Below, piece by piece: positions 1 to 13,926 of a DNA stretch of 64,000 bases (the stretch's first letter is position 1; the number at the start of each line of letters is the position of its first letter). The position numbers were made by a program, and so were the translations under genes. The stretch covers positions 57,412,001 through 57,476,000 of the forward strand of contig CM114271.1 in assembly GCA_050084515.1 (NCBI GenBank), written 5' to 3'. The notes under the pieces were generated by a model. The model was not told where the DNA came from. It saw only the letters and a program-made list of their open reading frames with translations, and searched no databases. Source of the DNA: Blasia pusilla (lineage: Eukaryota > Marchantiophyta > Marchantiopsida > Blasiales).

Positions 1-3000
1 TGTGAAGGCTCCTGACATGATACAAGTAGCCTGATCGAAATGTGTACTGCATGAAAATGAAGTTCGTGAATTATCTAGGCCAGAGTGTTTCGCAAGTAGA
101 GGGCATCTCTCATGTTGAATTTTCATTACTAGAACGTTAGTTTCCGTCATCTGTGAAGAATATACCGAGCTCCGGAGGTTACGTGCAGTCGAGAAGCTCG
201 CTCCCCATCGACTTAGATTTCACGTCTTTTAGGCGTGTTACCTTTTCACCTCATCTTCTATCCGGAGATACCCTCTGTGTTTTCAACCTATACTTTTGTA
301 ACAATTAGGACTTCAAACATGCCAGAGAGCCAAAAAATTGCACGGAGGAAAGATCACGGAGGAAACGATCGAACTGTTAAAACGCAAGGCCTTGTGAAGT
401 TGGACCTTGCACGACATTCTCACGAAGGTGAGTGATCAGATAAGAACACTACAATCTGGGGACGAAGCAAAATAGTTCTTAGCTAAACTGGAGAAAATTT
501 AAGCAGATTATAAGATGGAGTTGTCGGACTACTTGACAACGAAAATGACGAGGTTTCCTACTCCACGTCCCCTAGCTTCTAGTTACAACCCGTCGGAATC
601 ATACGGGTTGCAAAATTATAATTCTGAGTAGTTAAAAGAACACAATCCACAAGTCCAACAAAATATTCTAGCAAACTTTTACAAACACCATTATGGGTTG
701 AAAAAATTTCGTCCTTTATTACCTCCGAAGGAATGTACATTTGACCTAGTCTATGATTTTTTCAACCTCGTCATCTACAAATTTACTCCTAACTCTCCTC
801 GGTGACAGTACCAAAGGAATGTCCTGGGATACAAGTGGCTCCTCTGGCCGATTGTAGACGGGGATCAAAAATGTTCGAGAGCCTTGGCCCCCCCTATAAA
901 ACTCTCTTTCACACTAATATAAGATATATTTACCTAAGACGATTTTACTAAACAACAAGGACCGACTATATCATCAAACTCCACATGATCTCGAAATATC
1001 ATGTAGTGGTTGATCAACAATTCACACTAAGTGCTTCTAATCTTTTTACCCTTTCAGCCCCACGAGATTGACTCACATATCATCTATTATGTTCCATCAA
1101 TCTTCATCCATGATCAACATCCTTGCTCATGCGACGGTCCCAATTTCGAAGTCCTCCTATGTCTTATAAGGAAAATACTATCCACTACTTTGAGAGGTGC
1201 CCATGCTCTGTTAAAGAGAAACCTCACTTATACAAAGAAAGTCATAAAGACATGAATGGTTTGACGAGGATAAGATTAGAAAATGCACAACAGTTGTTCC
1301 CCCACAATAGGCAAATTGGTCGCATGGTTATAACAAGATGGTAGGTCGGAAAAATTACCAGCATAGATAGAAGCTCCATTCACACTTTTACTTCTTGGGC
1401 TTAATTATTTAAGCTGATTACGCGAGAAGGATTGCTGTGAATTAAATCTTTTTATTTAAGAGGAGAGTGTTATTTTAAAGTTGGAAATGAAGGTGAATCA
1501 TGACATGGAACTATGACAAGTGGCATATTCAACAGTTTCATTTAAATTACATGGGAGTGAAGTGGGGGACTTTAAAAAAAATTCTTCATTATGCAGAGGA
1601 TCCTATTGCAAAACCCCTCGTGCATTGAAGTTTTCAAGGTTGGAAACTTGTATCACCAAAGCATGATAAATAATACAGGTAGTCACAAAATTATCCGCTG
1701 GAGGCTTGAACCCATCACCTGATGCATACACTATGAACACATCTGTCCATGGTCACAACCTCTTTCCCTAATGTTGGATTCTTTCAGAAGTGCCCTCAGA
1801 AGTACCCATGGGAAATTAAATTTAATGTTGTTCACTCAAGTTCAGAGTACACAACCTGCTTGCCCTTGGAAATGAGTAGTTCTTTCCATATTGATACCGA
1901 AGACCTCCATATTAGATATTAAACAATACAATGAGCAATTCAACCAGGGTGCCCACAACAACATAGCTCCTGTATCCTTTAAATCGCATCTAGTAGACTC
2001 TCTGGTCAGTAATATGGTGCTTTGGAGGAACTTTACTGAAAAAATCTGACAGTCCAAGATCGCAGTAGGGTAGAGTGACAGGCAGGCCAACTCTCCACAA
2101 CTGCTCTGCTGCCTCTCATAGAAGATCCTGCTGCTTATCAGACATCAACCCACAGTTTCTTTGAAGGGCAATTAGATATACAGTTCTATTCATGGGTTCG
2201 GAAAAACGTGAAAACAGCTTTGTTGCAACAGATGCCAAAAGCACCAAAAACCTTCTAATCCTGCACAACCAGAGCAGGAAACTGGCCTCATAATCTCAAT
2301 GCCATGTAGCTGATTCTCTTACCAGTGAGAGCTCAATCTGCATGAGAACAATGAGGTTCTGAGCTGATCCTACTGTTGTATGCAGCCTGCATTGCTCGAG
2401 AGTGATATCACCACTTTCTGTCGGTAGTAAACCGTGACTAACTTCAGTGATGTTACTCATTTGGAACTCTGTAAGACAATCTTCCGTGTTGCTTAGTGTA
2501 TGATACAGAGAGATACTTCACCATCCAAGTCGATTCCCATCAATTGGATCACAATCTGCACGCCATAAGAGGAATTCCATTTCAAATAACCACCAATCAC
2601 ATCAATAGATTGCAATACAAACAATATTCTTTACATGGTTACTCAAGGGCACATCATGCAGATTATTCCTTATCTGGGAATTCCACCAAAAGATGAAATC
2701 AAAGGTACATTTAATTAAGAAGAAAAAAGGTCATTGCATTATAGATATTCAAGGAAAGAAAAGGCTGGGGGAGGTGAAAAACACTGATGACAGTGCCTGC
2801 TTTCATGACATTATCTTACCTATCTTGTCTGATTTTTTAGATGTTTCGATCTTCAAGTCAGATGAAATACTCAAATCAGATAAAAACACATTGGACCACT
2901 TCATATCTAAGTCCTGACTGTATGTGTAGCCAGAGAACGTTCAGACAAGACCCAACTGGACTACATCAACCTGCTGCTCATACGTCTTCATCACTGGCCT

Positions 3001-4629
3001 TCTATGGACAGGGGAATAATGAAGTTGAAGTGAGGAACTCTGAAATTTGAAGCATGGCAACACAAACCAAACTGATGCTCTTAGGAAATTAAATGTGCAG
3101 TCTATTCATCCCACTTTCTAGGCAAATCGTATCATAGACAAAAACCCAGAGCTTGACTCTGTCGGCAGATATTACAAAAGTAACGCATAGATGCTATTGC
3201 CACCATCTCACTACCAAGAGAGAACGATGCTTAAGGGATGGATTACCTTCGCCAGCACCTAAAGGATATCAATGATGATAATCCAAATCAAATCTGTTCA
3301 GGAAACTTCTAGGAACACTGCTCTTACTGGTGCCAAAATCTAGGACCACGGATCTAGAGATAGGCTACCTCTGCAGGGGCAAACCAATTGATGGTCTGCA
3401 AACCAACCAGTAGCAATAAAGGTTGATCTGATAAGTGGCACAAAATCTACACTTTCATGATCTGATACAAAAGAGAAAGATGTGAGGGAAGTCCAGAAGG
3501 GTACAGGAAATGTGCAAAAGATGAGAAGATACTGTACCTTCTTAGCACAGAACGATGAACTGAGAAAGCTTTTTCCATATGAATTTTAATGGAACGTTAG
3601 CACAGACTTCCCATATTCCAAATGTTAGAAACAAAATAGGCAGACTCTGAAGATTTAGCAGTTCAGGAAGAACTTTTTGTACTACCTACAAGTGCACCTA
3701 CTGCAAGAAGGATTTCCTAGCTTGTTAAAGGGTCTTCCTTCATTGTAAGTGCTCTCATGTCCAGCAGGACGGGGGCTCAATATTTAGGTTCTTCCATCAG
3801 TAAGTGGTTCAAAGAGTAGAAAACACAGCACAGTTAGATTCCCATGGGCTTCATCTCAGTTGTTGCCTATGATCCACATTGCCACATTGTGGTTTTCAGA
3901 TCCTATACCCATGTTTTAGTCCAAGCATTTCATCCATCCATTCATTCTTCAAAGCTACTTGTCCTCAAACACAAGTATTTTCAGAAAGGTGCTTAAAGGT
4001 TGTCTTAAAAGAGTACAATCATGAGGTAAACCCTGACCGCTTACTTAGCATTATGATTTCCATCCCATTTTTGTGATTTGATGGTGACTTGCAGCAACTA
4101 TCCATATCTTGTCATATAGTTCCAGAGCTTGTTCAGGAGACTAAAACACCACACTATAAAAGTTAGCAAATCTTGGCCTGTTCGAACCAGGATTAATAGC
4201 ATCCTCTAATCATGAAGAAACGGCTCAGAACAGTCAATTATCACAGCTAACAATAGCTGAAAGTCATCCCCAATATGTTCTTTTATTGTTTCTGAGGTCA
4301 TTATAAGAAAGTACTCAAACACACAAGCAGAGGCTTGAAGCACGTAATTCAAACTCCCCTCGTGAGACAGGTTGGTAAAGGCAAAACCTAACTCAAACCT
4401 ACCCAGATTTTGAGGTTTTCAAGAAACGAAGCATATTCCCATACAATCAACTCACCTTGTAGTGTTTGTCTTGCTTTGTCTAATACGTTGGAATCTCAAG
4501 CAGCAGCAGCAACAGAGTCAAAAAGCACTTCATGGTAGTTTCTTCGGAGGCATAGAAGTGAGTGAACCGATATTTTTTTTCCCAGTGAAGTGAATAGTAC
4601 CTTTCATGCTTGTTATATCTGATCGGCTG
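1..4629. other. No supported gene
   Basis: All open frames in this stretch are short (under about 95 codons), overlap on both strands and show no recognisable domain. I see no convincing exon with flanking splice sites and no structured repeat. The part next to 4629 is probably 3' flanking or UTR sequence of the F-box gene that ends at 4630. Confidence 0.5.
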
Positions 4630-5883
4630 TCAAAGATGGATGGGGCACAAAAAATTGAAATCGCCACCCATAAACCGGAAGGAACAGGGTAGTGGCGACC
4701 AAACAAGGTTGCAGTCGCGGCGACCAAATCCTGTGGACCTATAAGATGCACACAAAAGTTCCTCGCCAAATTCACCATCCGCCAGGCACGAGAAAAGAGC
4801 AAAAAGTTCCCCATCTACTGGAGCCACTGCGATAATTTTGACGCAGCGAACGAAATGGTAAGAAATGCGTTGAAGACATCTCCAGGAGTTGGAAGAAAGC
4901 ATGTAGGCTTCCACAGAGGAAGGCAATACATCAAAAAGTTTTCCATTTAACTCCACCAGCGTATGGCGCTCGTCTGGATGCGATGGACATCTCACTTCCC
5001 TCCATTGGTTCTTGCAGGGTTTATACACTTGGTAGACTTCGTTTGCATGGACGAAAATCTCCCCCTCCACCGTTGCCACAATGGTAGTAGTTCTCCAAAC
5101 CGGAGGAGAAGAATCAGTAACCGATGATTTCGTCTCTCCAAACTCCGTCCACATATCCGTTGCAGGATCAAACACTTCTCCAGACGAAGTGACACGTTGC
5201 TCGAAGGCATAGATCTTCCCATCATGGACAGCACAAGGAAACTGTTCCCTTCCTCGTGTCATGCTGGCACATTGGTGCCAAACTCCCTTACACGCTCCCA
5301 GATCGAGCATATAGACATCATTTCTTGGTGTCGGGTTATCATCAAGTCCACCTATCACATACAACCGTCCATCGACCACCACGCAGCCACATCCATACGG
5401 GATACCGCAGCGGGTGTTAGGAATGGGAGGCAGAAGAATCCAACGATACGAGGCTGGATCATAGAGGGAGATAACATAGCCTCTGGCATCCTTCGTCAAA
5501 TGCACCGTAGAAATCAGGGTTCGAGTGGATTTCGTGCGTATTCTAGCTCTGTACACTTGACGGGATTGGATCGCTTGACGCCAACCATGGCTCAGGGTCG
5601 ATAGCATACAAAGAATTTTCCATTCCACTTTCGTGAGAATGTGCTCAATCACAATATCGTTAGGAATACCGGGGAAAAGAGCTTCATGTCCCTGTCTCAC
5701 CCATTCTTCGACGCTCCCTTCTGCATTTTTATCTGCGCTGTCGCCTTCGGTATCTTTACTTTCTGATCTGATCTCCTGTATTCCTATCACACTTTGAGCA
5801 CCTGGAATATCCTCCTTCCCACAGACTGGATGTGAAACGCTACCAAGACGATCAGCGGTGTTGACAGAAGACTCTTCGGCCAT
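4630..5883 (-). CDS. F-box/kelch-repeat protein
   Basis: This is an intact 417-residue frame starting with MAEESS. F-box proteins are substrate-recruiting subunits of SCF (Skp1-Cullin-F-box) ubiquitin ligases in cytosol or nucleus, and the kelch propeller usually binds the target. After an acidic, low-complexity N-terminus, an F-box spans about residues 66-112 (LFPGIPNDIVIEHIL...LSHGWRQAIQS). Kelch-type blades follow from about residue 140: VVVDGRLYVIGGLDDN with the double glycine, then VYMLDLG...W, AVHDGKIYAFE, GEVFDPATDMWTEFGE and LVELNGKLF. Length and order match plant F-box/kelch proteins. The single-exon structure and absence of stops make this the best-preserved gene in the window. The start is the first ATG of the frame, and an upstream frame on the same strand ends just before it. 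The substrate cannot be told. The C-terminal blades are weak, so a final short exon could be missing. Confidence 0.87.
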   Translation of the reverse strand: MAEESSVNTADRLGSVSHPVCGKEDIPGAQSVIGIQEIRSESKDTEGDSADKNAEGSVEEWVRQGHEALFPGIPNDIVIEHILTKVEWKILCMLSTLSHGWRQAIQSRQVYRARIRTKSTRTLISTVHLTKDARGYVISLYDPASYRWILLPPIPNTRCGIPYGCGCVVVDGRLYVIGGLDDNPTPRNDVYMLDLGACKGVWHQCASMTRGREQFPCAVHDGKIYAFEQRVTSSGEVFDPATDMWTEFGETKSSVTDSSPPVWRTTTIVATVEGEIFVHANEVYQVYKPCKNQWREVRCPSHPDERHTLVELNGKLFDVLPSSVEAYMLSSNSWRCLQRISYHFVRCVKIIAVAPVDGELFALFSCLADGEFGEELLCASYRSTGFGRRDCNLVWSPLPCSFRFMGGDFNFLCPIHL

Positions 5884-8800
5884 GTTTAGCTTCTCCTAAC
5901 TAGGGTTGGAGAAAGGGTTCCGAATTCCTGGAAGACCCGACGAAGAAATTCTAGGTTCCTGCGAAGAAAAAAACAGAGGATAAATACAAGCTTCCACCCT
6001 TGCCAGCAATTACATGCAGAACAAACCATTATGAAGAAGTATATCTTTGAGGTCGGGGCAGAATGGAGAGGACACGCGCACATTAAGCCGCGACACTACG
6101 AACGAACATCCCGGCGTTGCCTCTAGACAGCATTTTAGTGAGCACTTTACCAACTCATCGAAAGTGGAAGAGCCGTCACCTTCAATTTCCTGCTCCTGCC
6201 GAAGCTTCACCCAGCTCCTCCGAAATTCCACCGCTCTTCATTCAAAGTCTATTCCCGGGTCACATAGCTTCATGAGTCTCGATTTGAACTTATAACAGAG
6301 CCTTCCAACGTTGACAGAAGTGGTGCACCTTTCGATGACCACATCTCCAACCACGCGTTTGTGATTGTGCAGTTACTGCAGACAGCGCGGCAGTAAGCCC
6401 CGAGCCTGGTGACTCCTACATCGCCCAGGACTCCTGCGCGGCTGCACTCCCTCCCTTTCGCCCTTTTTGGCAGGTATGTACGAATATGTAAGAAGCTTCA
6501 CTCGGTTCTCAAATTAACAATCCTCTCTATGAAACAGGGTGTAGACATAATCCTAGATAGAGTTCCTAGCGTCCACGGGGACTTCACTAGAGGTAGCTAC
6601 CACTCTGAAAAGGAATGCGGGAACAACAAACAAAAAAGCACCGTATCAGTTCTGGACATTCTGGGTGCACTTTTTTCAGAAGTGTCAATTTGCGTGGCGA
6701 CGAACAAAGATACTTGGCCTCACCTACGACTGCCCTAGCTGACATCTGCGTCTAGTTCGCAAAGGTTTCTCATCAGTGGACAGAGGAACGTAACTAGCCA
6801 GTTAAAAGAGGTGGCCCATTTTGGAATAAGCAAGACTGGTACTCGGAAACGCAATGATCATCTGTGGTTATGTGGTTTGTAAGTGATGTCCTAGGCAGAC
6901 GCTACATTAAACTTATTCTTAGTAATCCACTGCAAGGTCGGCACTCTCCTAGTTTTCGACGTCGAAATCTGTGACGTTCAGGACAGAGGACTCGACAACA
7001 AAGAACCCCAGGTCCGCGCTGTTCTGCTTGATTCCTACTTTCGATCCTCACAGACCCTCACTAGTGTGAATGTATAGTATAATCAACGGCTTGCTCGGAA
7101 AGCTATCCACCGACGCGAAATCGACTCAGCGACAAGGCGTTTCGAAATCCAAACACTCCTTGCCTGACAACGAACGCACCCGAAAACAAAGCACTCACAC
7201 AAAACTGACGACAGGCCAGCCTCAGAGAGATTAAGCGGAATCTAGCTCAGCAACCAACAAGAAGCTCCGTCAGTAACTCTAGATTCAACCGTCGTGAAAC
7301 AAAAGTGGCCGATGGAATGCAGTACGTTAATTATGGCGGTGCTGTCGTACCGCCGATTTCTTATGTCGGAAACGGTGGTAACTTGTAAGTTCCTCAGCCC
7401 GGGTCTCATTTGATACCCCACTCAAAATCAGCGGGAGCTGCGGGTGGTCCGTTCCTCTCAGACATGCTGTCACTTCTCTTCTTGCGATCGTTATTGGCTC
7501 CCAATTCAATATTAAAATCATTAGAGTATTAACCAACATGTATCGGTAAATCTCCAGCCCGGATCCTTTGGAGTGTAGGTCAATTTCCTGACTGCGTGTC
7601 CTGGGGAGAGCGGGTCCCACGACTCCGCATGCGACAACGAACCTTCGCGAGCCCGAGGCATCACGGGCGGTGGAACAGTTCAGTGTACAGTTTCTTGGCT
7701 GAAACACCCGTAGGGACCCGTAGGGGGAATCTGATGATGGGGGTGGACTCGGAGGAATTGCGTAAATGATGTGAGCAAAGTGATCATAATTTGGACCACA
7801 TTTTCCAGACTTCGCGGAAGGGTAAAAGAGAGACTGTCATGGAAAGATCATCACTGTGCGTTTTGTCGACAGTACAGTACAATGGATAAAGCAAAAGGCT
7901 CCTCACTATCTTCAATGCCGCTATGCCATCGATTCTTCACGACGAGTTACCCAAGGTCCCAAACTCCGCGCCCGCCCACTCGCACCACTGCTCTCTGATG
8001 TCTCGAGTGACTTTAATGAGAAAAGGCACGCCGAAGACACAGGGGAGGGCGGAATCCCGATAAAGCTTGCGGAGAGCAACATACTTCAACGAGAGAGATG
8101 ACTCATTGCCCAGGTAGGCCGTAATGGCGGGATTTGTGATGTAGAAGGAATGACGCCATGCGACCAGTGGCTCTTTGAACAACATTGTTTCGGGAGTCCT
8201 CTTTCGGCGCGCTCATAGTGTAACGGTGCTCCTCGTGCTGATGAAAGAACGTAGACAAGAAGGGGCCGGAAGGGTATAACACCAAAAGACAACAAGAAAC
8301 TGTGCAAACTTACGAAGGACAGAAGCTGTTCGTCCTTCCGACAGTCATGAACGGATGAAATTTGCTGTCATTTATGTTGGAGACTTTCTGGTCGAATTCA
8401 TTTCCACGTATCGGGTCCGGGAGCCATGATTGAATAAAAAGTTAAACCTGAACACCAATAATATTCCAGATGAACCTCATTCAGACTTTTGCAGTAAGCC
8501 TTTTATCGGGCAGTCAATGCTGCTGCAATTTCTGTCCGCGGAGGAGGCACTTCATTCTATCACTCAAGCTGAAAGATCTGATGGAACATGACGGAACTTC
8601 GAGGAGGTGTCCAATAGAATTTATTTTGAAAATTCATCCATGTTAGACGACGGAACTTCTACTAGGTGTCCGGTACGCTAGATTTTGAAAATTCATCTTA
8701 ACCGTAATTAATCCAAATAATGTAGCGATACTTTTCCGATGAGGGACATCCGAGCAACTTTTGCACTCCACTAAAGAAAATAAACACTAAACAAGACGGA

Positions 8801-11040
8801 AGGATTTTAAAGGTAGTGTGTTGTGTACCGTGATTCTCTACAAGTGTAACACAATGTTCTCCAAGGTAACGTCCTCTACCGTGACGACATGCATAACACT
8901 GGCTTTATATTAAAAAAGGATGGGTTTACAAGAAACCCTTTTATGGTGTCCACACCTTTTTTTTTAAGGGTTCTCATGTCATTTAATGATAATAATTATA
9001 TTCAGGGGAACTCATACTATTATGCATTAATTTGCCATCTCACCTTAGATGCTTCCGCATCACTTTGTGACGAAGACATGGACTCCCTTGCTCCCACTGC
9101 TTCTGGATTTTAGTTGACGACTTCCCGATCCCTTGCTTTACAGGTGTAATCAAAAGTTTAGAAATCACCTTCCACTAAAGCTTCTGTTAGCTCGGCCTTT
9201 GAGCGCCTACGGCAATTAAAAATGTGATGAAGTCGCGAAGAGAAGAAACGGATTCGTGCGAAGTCGCCTCGATGGCATCGGATCTCTATCAACGTCCGAG
9301 CAAACTCACCTTATCTGACGACGATACTTTTCTCTTCTGGAATCTTGAATCAATCTACCTTCAGCAGCTGTATAATCTCCATGGCGACACCTCGATGGTT
9401 GAAAAAAACCATGCCCTCCCCTCCCAACCCTTGTCAAATTTTCTCTATTTAATTTTGTAAGGTGCATTTATTCTGTATATTAGTGAGTATGATCTCTCCA
9501 CTATTTTTCCCTGTCCTCTCGAGTTAGCCCGGCTGCCTAATCTTCTCACCATACATCTTCAATACATTAACGACAAGAGTGATTTCCCGACATTGTCACT
9601 CACTCTTTAGTCAAATCTGCAAGAACCAATTTAGGAAAAAATAGATTCCATCTCTTAGACCAAATTAGAAGATCTGTATGATAATCTCTTTTTCATTGCA
9701 TGATAAAAACTCTCGGTGAAACCTGTCTTTGAGCGTGTCAATCCTTCCCTCATGGAACGATGGAATCCTCTCCTTCCCCCGAAGTATAGACAGATCCTGC
9801 GTGGCTCGATCAATGACTCTTTTCGTTACATCGTCCTTACGTCTTCCGCGTCGATCAGGAGAGGCTACGGGTTTGCACCTTCGCACACAGCACTACTAAG
9901 TGTCTAGATAATTAAACACTCCCTGAACCGTGTGCTTTTCACAATTGGCGACGAGATCGAATCCATCAGAAAGGGATGGACCACTCACCCCATCTGATTT
10001 AAAATTGAGCCGGTATTTACTAGGGAGAATCCAGGAAACCAAGATCGTGTCGAAAAAAAGGTCTAATAATTCTTTCTTTCTGCGTTTCTGGACTTCCGCT
10101 GCAACATTCCTCTCTCACCCACGAGCAGAACGAGTTTGGAAGTAAATCAACGTCATCTGACAAACGGAAACCGTTGAGGTGCGTACAAGGCAAGGATACT
10201 GACAGTTAATTAAAAAAAAATCATCTCTGCCGGAGGCGCGGATCACAATCAACGCGTGCGTACGACCAAACCTAATCGGGACATTGAGACTGATTGAGTA
10301 GATTCTGATGATCTGGTAAGAGGTTTTACTAGAGCAGCTCAAAGGCCAGCAGCAACGGGGTGGCTACGGGATACGGGAGGACCCGGAGGAGCCCAGGGGA
10401 GTTTTACGGCTGACGGCCGCGTTGGAGAATGGGATGCGGGAGTCGTTGGCCATTAGGGGTGGCCACGAGGCCGTTACGGCGATTACCCACTCTGCCACAG
10501 CCGTAGTTTGGTGCAGAGTTTGAATTTTAGGGGCTCAAACCACGTCCTGCTGTCAGTCCGACAGTGACTTCTGCGCATGTTGAATCGAGTGAATTCCTTT
10601 CGTGTGCTTTTCTGGTCGGCACTTCTGAGGATTTCATTGCACAGCGATAGATCCCGAGAATCTGAATCAAGACGTGAGGCATGCGAATTTCACAATCTGC
10701 AGACGTTTGACTCTGTGAGTGAAACTCGCATCCCCGTGAATCCCTTGAATCGTGATTCCATGCTCCTCTACGTATTTCTTTCTTTCTTTCTTTATTACAT
10801 GCTCTTCCATGCATGTCTCACATTCCATGATTTCAGTGTGGACGCCTCCCATGGATCCCAAAGTGTCACCACCTTCAAGATCAAGCACGAATCTCCCGCT
10901 ATCGCCATGCAGAAATGGAAGTGGCTGAAACGAAAATCCCCTGGATACTCAAGGCAGCCATCTAGCATGTGAACGGCCAGAACTTCACAAACAATCAAAT
11001 TCACACTCCGAATACTCCCTTCTCACTTTCCACTCTCACC
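5884..11040. other. No supported gene; probable promoter side of the F-box gene
   Basis: Frames here are short and mutually overlapping, without domains. The first few hundred bases are upstream of the F-box start and should contain its 5' UTR and promoter, but I could not point to a specific TATA box. A GC-rich patch lies at about 10350-10500, and a short CTTT run at about 10779-10795. I could not support an exon in either. Confidence 0.4.
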
Positions 11041-11100
11041 GAATGTGTTGCAGTTGCACAATATCCCGTGCCCAAGTGCTTGTTGCACTCGTCCCAAATT

Positions 11101-11340
11101 ATGCATACCCCCAAACCCAGCTAGGGTAGGTTGTGATTTACTCCGGTTGCCTATCCTCTTATGCATATCCCCAAACCCAGCTGGGGTAGGTTGTGATTTA
11201 CTCCGGTTGCCTATCCTCTTATGCATATCCCCAAACCCAGCTGGGGTAGGTTGTGATTTACTCCGGTTGCCTATCCTCTTATGCATATCCCCAAACCCAG
11301 CTAGGGTAGGTTGTGATTTACTCCGGGTGTCTATCCTCTT
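11101..11340. repeat. 60-bp minisatellite, four units
   Basis: Four head-to-tail 60-bp units lie at 11101, 11161, 11221 and 11281. Each begins ATGCATA-CCCC and contains CAAACCCAGCT-GGGGTAGG. Units two and three look identical, and the first and last carry a few substitutions. Because 60 is divisible by three, both strands stay open across the array (a 20-residue peptide repeat each way), which creates frames at 11045-11347 (+) and 11023-11286 (-). Nothing else suggests that they are translated. Confidence 0.95.
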
Positions 11341-11344
11341 ACAC

Positions 11345-13430
11345 TAGCATCTCGTACCCGGGTGAAAAAAATTACTTGGTACCTTTAGTTCTTCTTCTTA
11401 GTTTTTGTTTATTATGTCCAAATGAGAGTGGAAGATTACTCTTGTTTTAGATTTAGAAGTAGAAGACTAGAATAATAGAGAATGAGCTTTAATATATTCT
11501 TCTCTAACATAAATGTCTAATCTAAAAGATTCATAAGATGCATACATAACACAACAAATAGAAAAAAAGAAGGAAAAATATTATATTCATTATTTTAACG
11601 AATCGATACAAAGACACGTAATGTCAACAATAGATATTGGGTTTAAGATCAACCAAGATTTCTACTATACAGCTTTCTTCAAGTTTAGTTCAACCCAAAG
11701 CATACTACTCCCAAGAGCATGACTTAAGGTGTATTGGGGTGGTAGGTCCGCCTCATTTGCTTGCCATAGCTTACGATCCTGGAAAAGCTAGCTGGATAAA
11801 TTTTAGATCTAATCGCACCAATCTAGGGGGGAATTCACTCCCATAAAATGTCTCTCGTCCACTAAAGCATGTGATCATACATACCACTGCCCAAAATGCT
11901 TATGTTAAGCTTAGGTTTGGTGAGTTGAACATGATCTCCCACACGAAGCTACAAACAATCCAACAGCATAAGATCTTAGCCAGTAGAAGCAAATAGATGA
12001 GAGGTTGATGTATAGCGTAGAATTCCTTTTTACCTTGGTAAAGGAACAACCCTCCAAAGATAGAGATCTTGAAAACTTAGATTTCCCACCTAAGCTAAGC
12101 AATCAATTATCACTTATAATGCAAGAAAAGAACACACTACACATGTCTACAAGTGAGAACCTAAAGTTCATTAAAACTAACTTGTTGAAAATATGTAATG
12201 CGATTTACCTTTCCAGTGTTCTTCTTGGTGCTCCTAGACTTAACATTGTTGTCTCGTTCACTACTTGCCATTGGAAGGGTATTAGTTGGCACTTTAGTTA
12301 AACCTCTTTTTCTTTTTCTGAGAGGCATCTTGCTCCCCACAAATGCCACATAGAGCCAAGAAATAGTAATCAAATATGTTACAAATTACTTTTATGATTT
12401 GAAATGGATTTAGGATGATTATTGAAGGAAAATTGTACCATGTGAGATGTTGAAATTTGCAATGAACATAGAACAAGAAGTAAGTAAAATTTAAACACGT
12501 ACGATCCTGAACTGCCCCTACATGCTTATCTAACTCCTTAGCACCTCTTTTTGAGTAGTAGTGATGTTAGCCTAATCTTTCACATGCTTCTCTTGAACCT
12601 GGACTTCTTCCATTCTTGAAAGACCATGAATGAAAATCTTAAACAATAGAAAAGATAGGAACAACAAAATTAGAGATGGAAAGATAACCAAACTTGAGAA
12701 GCCAAGGTTTTTGCTCTTTTTTTTTCTTAGAAAACAAGGAGGATTTTAATTCTTATCCCATTTTGACTATCACACAACAACACTGAGAATTAGAAACACA
12801 AAAATTCCGTGTTTATATCGGAACTACTTTCTATTAACTAAATTTGACATTCTAAACTCAACACTCACCACGCCAAGTGAGATGAGTTTTCCGATGTAAA
12901 TCCTTCAATGTCTCCTTCTCAATACCATGAACATGTGTCCAACCTTTGCATACTTATCCTTAATATTTGTAAGGCCAATTCTCAATTTCCGTTGAGAATG
13001 ATATGGATCTTTCTCCATTGAATCTTAGTATATTATTGCCTACTACAACATCAATTACACTGTAATTCAACTCTTTTAAAAAATTAGCTCTTGTTTGATG
13101 GAAAATTTCAAGATTTGGCCATTTGCATCATAATATAGACGTCTTGAAATTCCACCTAGTGAGGATGAGATGGTTTTGAACATCATCAATCCTCAAAGAT
13201 TTGTAGTAGATAAGCCCAATTACTGAGATCCCTACACCAAGGCCAATGTACTTCCGCATGCCCACTTTGCCAAACTTTCTCTTATGGGCAACTTAGCTTT
13301 GGAATTGTTGATTGATGTCAATTGTCACTTACAAGCTATGGTAGATTTCACCTCAAGCAATTTTTGGTTGCTCTAGTAGCCACAAAGCTAAGCCAGATTC
13401 TGATCCAAGGCCTATGAAAATGTGATTCAG
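11345..13430. other. AT-rich stretch without supported gene
   Basis: This AT-rich DNA has only short frames and no domain or credible splice structure. It may be old decayed repeat sequence. Nothing further is supported. Confidence 0.35.
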
Positions 13431-13481
13431 TGGGAGTGGGGAGAGGGAGAGGGAGAGGGAGAGGGAGAGGGGAGGGAGAGG

Positions 13482-13552
<71 letters not shown>

Positions 13553-13572
13553 AGTGGGAGAGAGAGAGAGAG
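13431..13572. repeat. GA-rich microsatellite
   Basis: A (GGGAGA)n block runs into a long uninterrupted (GA)n tract to about 13548, then GTGGGA units and a last short GA run. Long frames on both strands here (Ser-Leu or Arg-Glu runs) are artefacts of the dinucleotide repeat. Confidence 0.97.
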
Positions 13573-13845
13573 ATGCACGAAGCATTTGGTTCAATGTTTG
13601 AGTGCACAATGCGCACGGTTATGGAATTTTTCCCCCCACCACCACTCCCACTTTATCTTGTCTTACTAATGTCCAATCAATTTCACCTTCCTTCCTTCCG
13701 TCACCTCTTCCTTTTCCCTCAACTGATCATTTTTAATTCTTTCGACTTCACCAACATCATAATGAAGTTCAGCTGATCAATGCCAACACTCCGTCCTCTA
13801 CCAATAGTCCATTTTTTGTCGTGGCTCCCTTTCTCTTCATTTCTG

Positions 13846-13846
<1 letters not shown>

Positions 13847-13920
<74 letters not shown>
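13847..13920. repeat. CT microsatellite
   Basis: This is an uninterrupted (CT)n tract of about 74 bp, the complement of the GA tract about 300 bp to its left. The two could pair as a long hairpin in one strand. Confidence 0.97.

Positions 13921-13926
<6 letters not shown>

Noticed and set aside
10577-10972. 131-residue frame with a hydrophobic middle
   Set aside because: The hydrophobic stretch comes from a short CTTT run and no family resemblance is visible. Frames of equal quality exist on the other strand.
11023-11347. CRISPR-like array or repeat protein gene
   Set aside because: Units are contiguous without spacers, so it is a minisatellite, and nothing supports translation.
13348-13669. 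Several open frames with Ser-Leu or Arg-Glu runs on both strands
   Set aside because: They are produced by the GA microsatellite.
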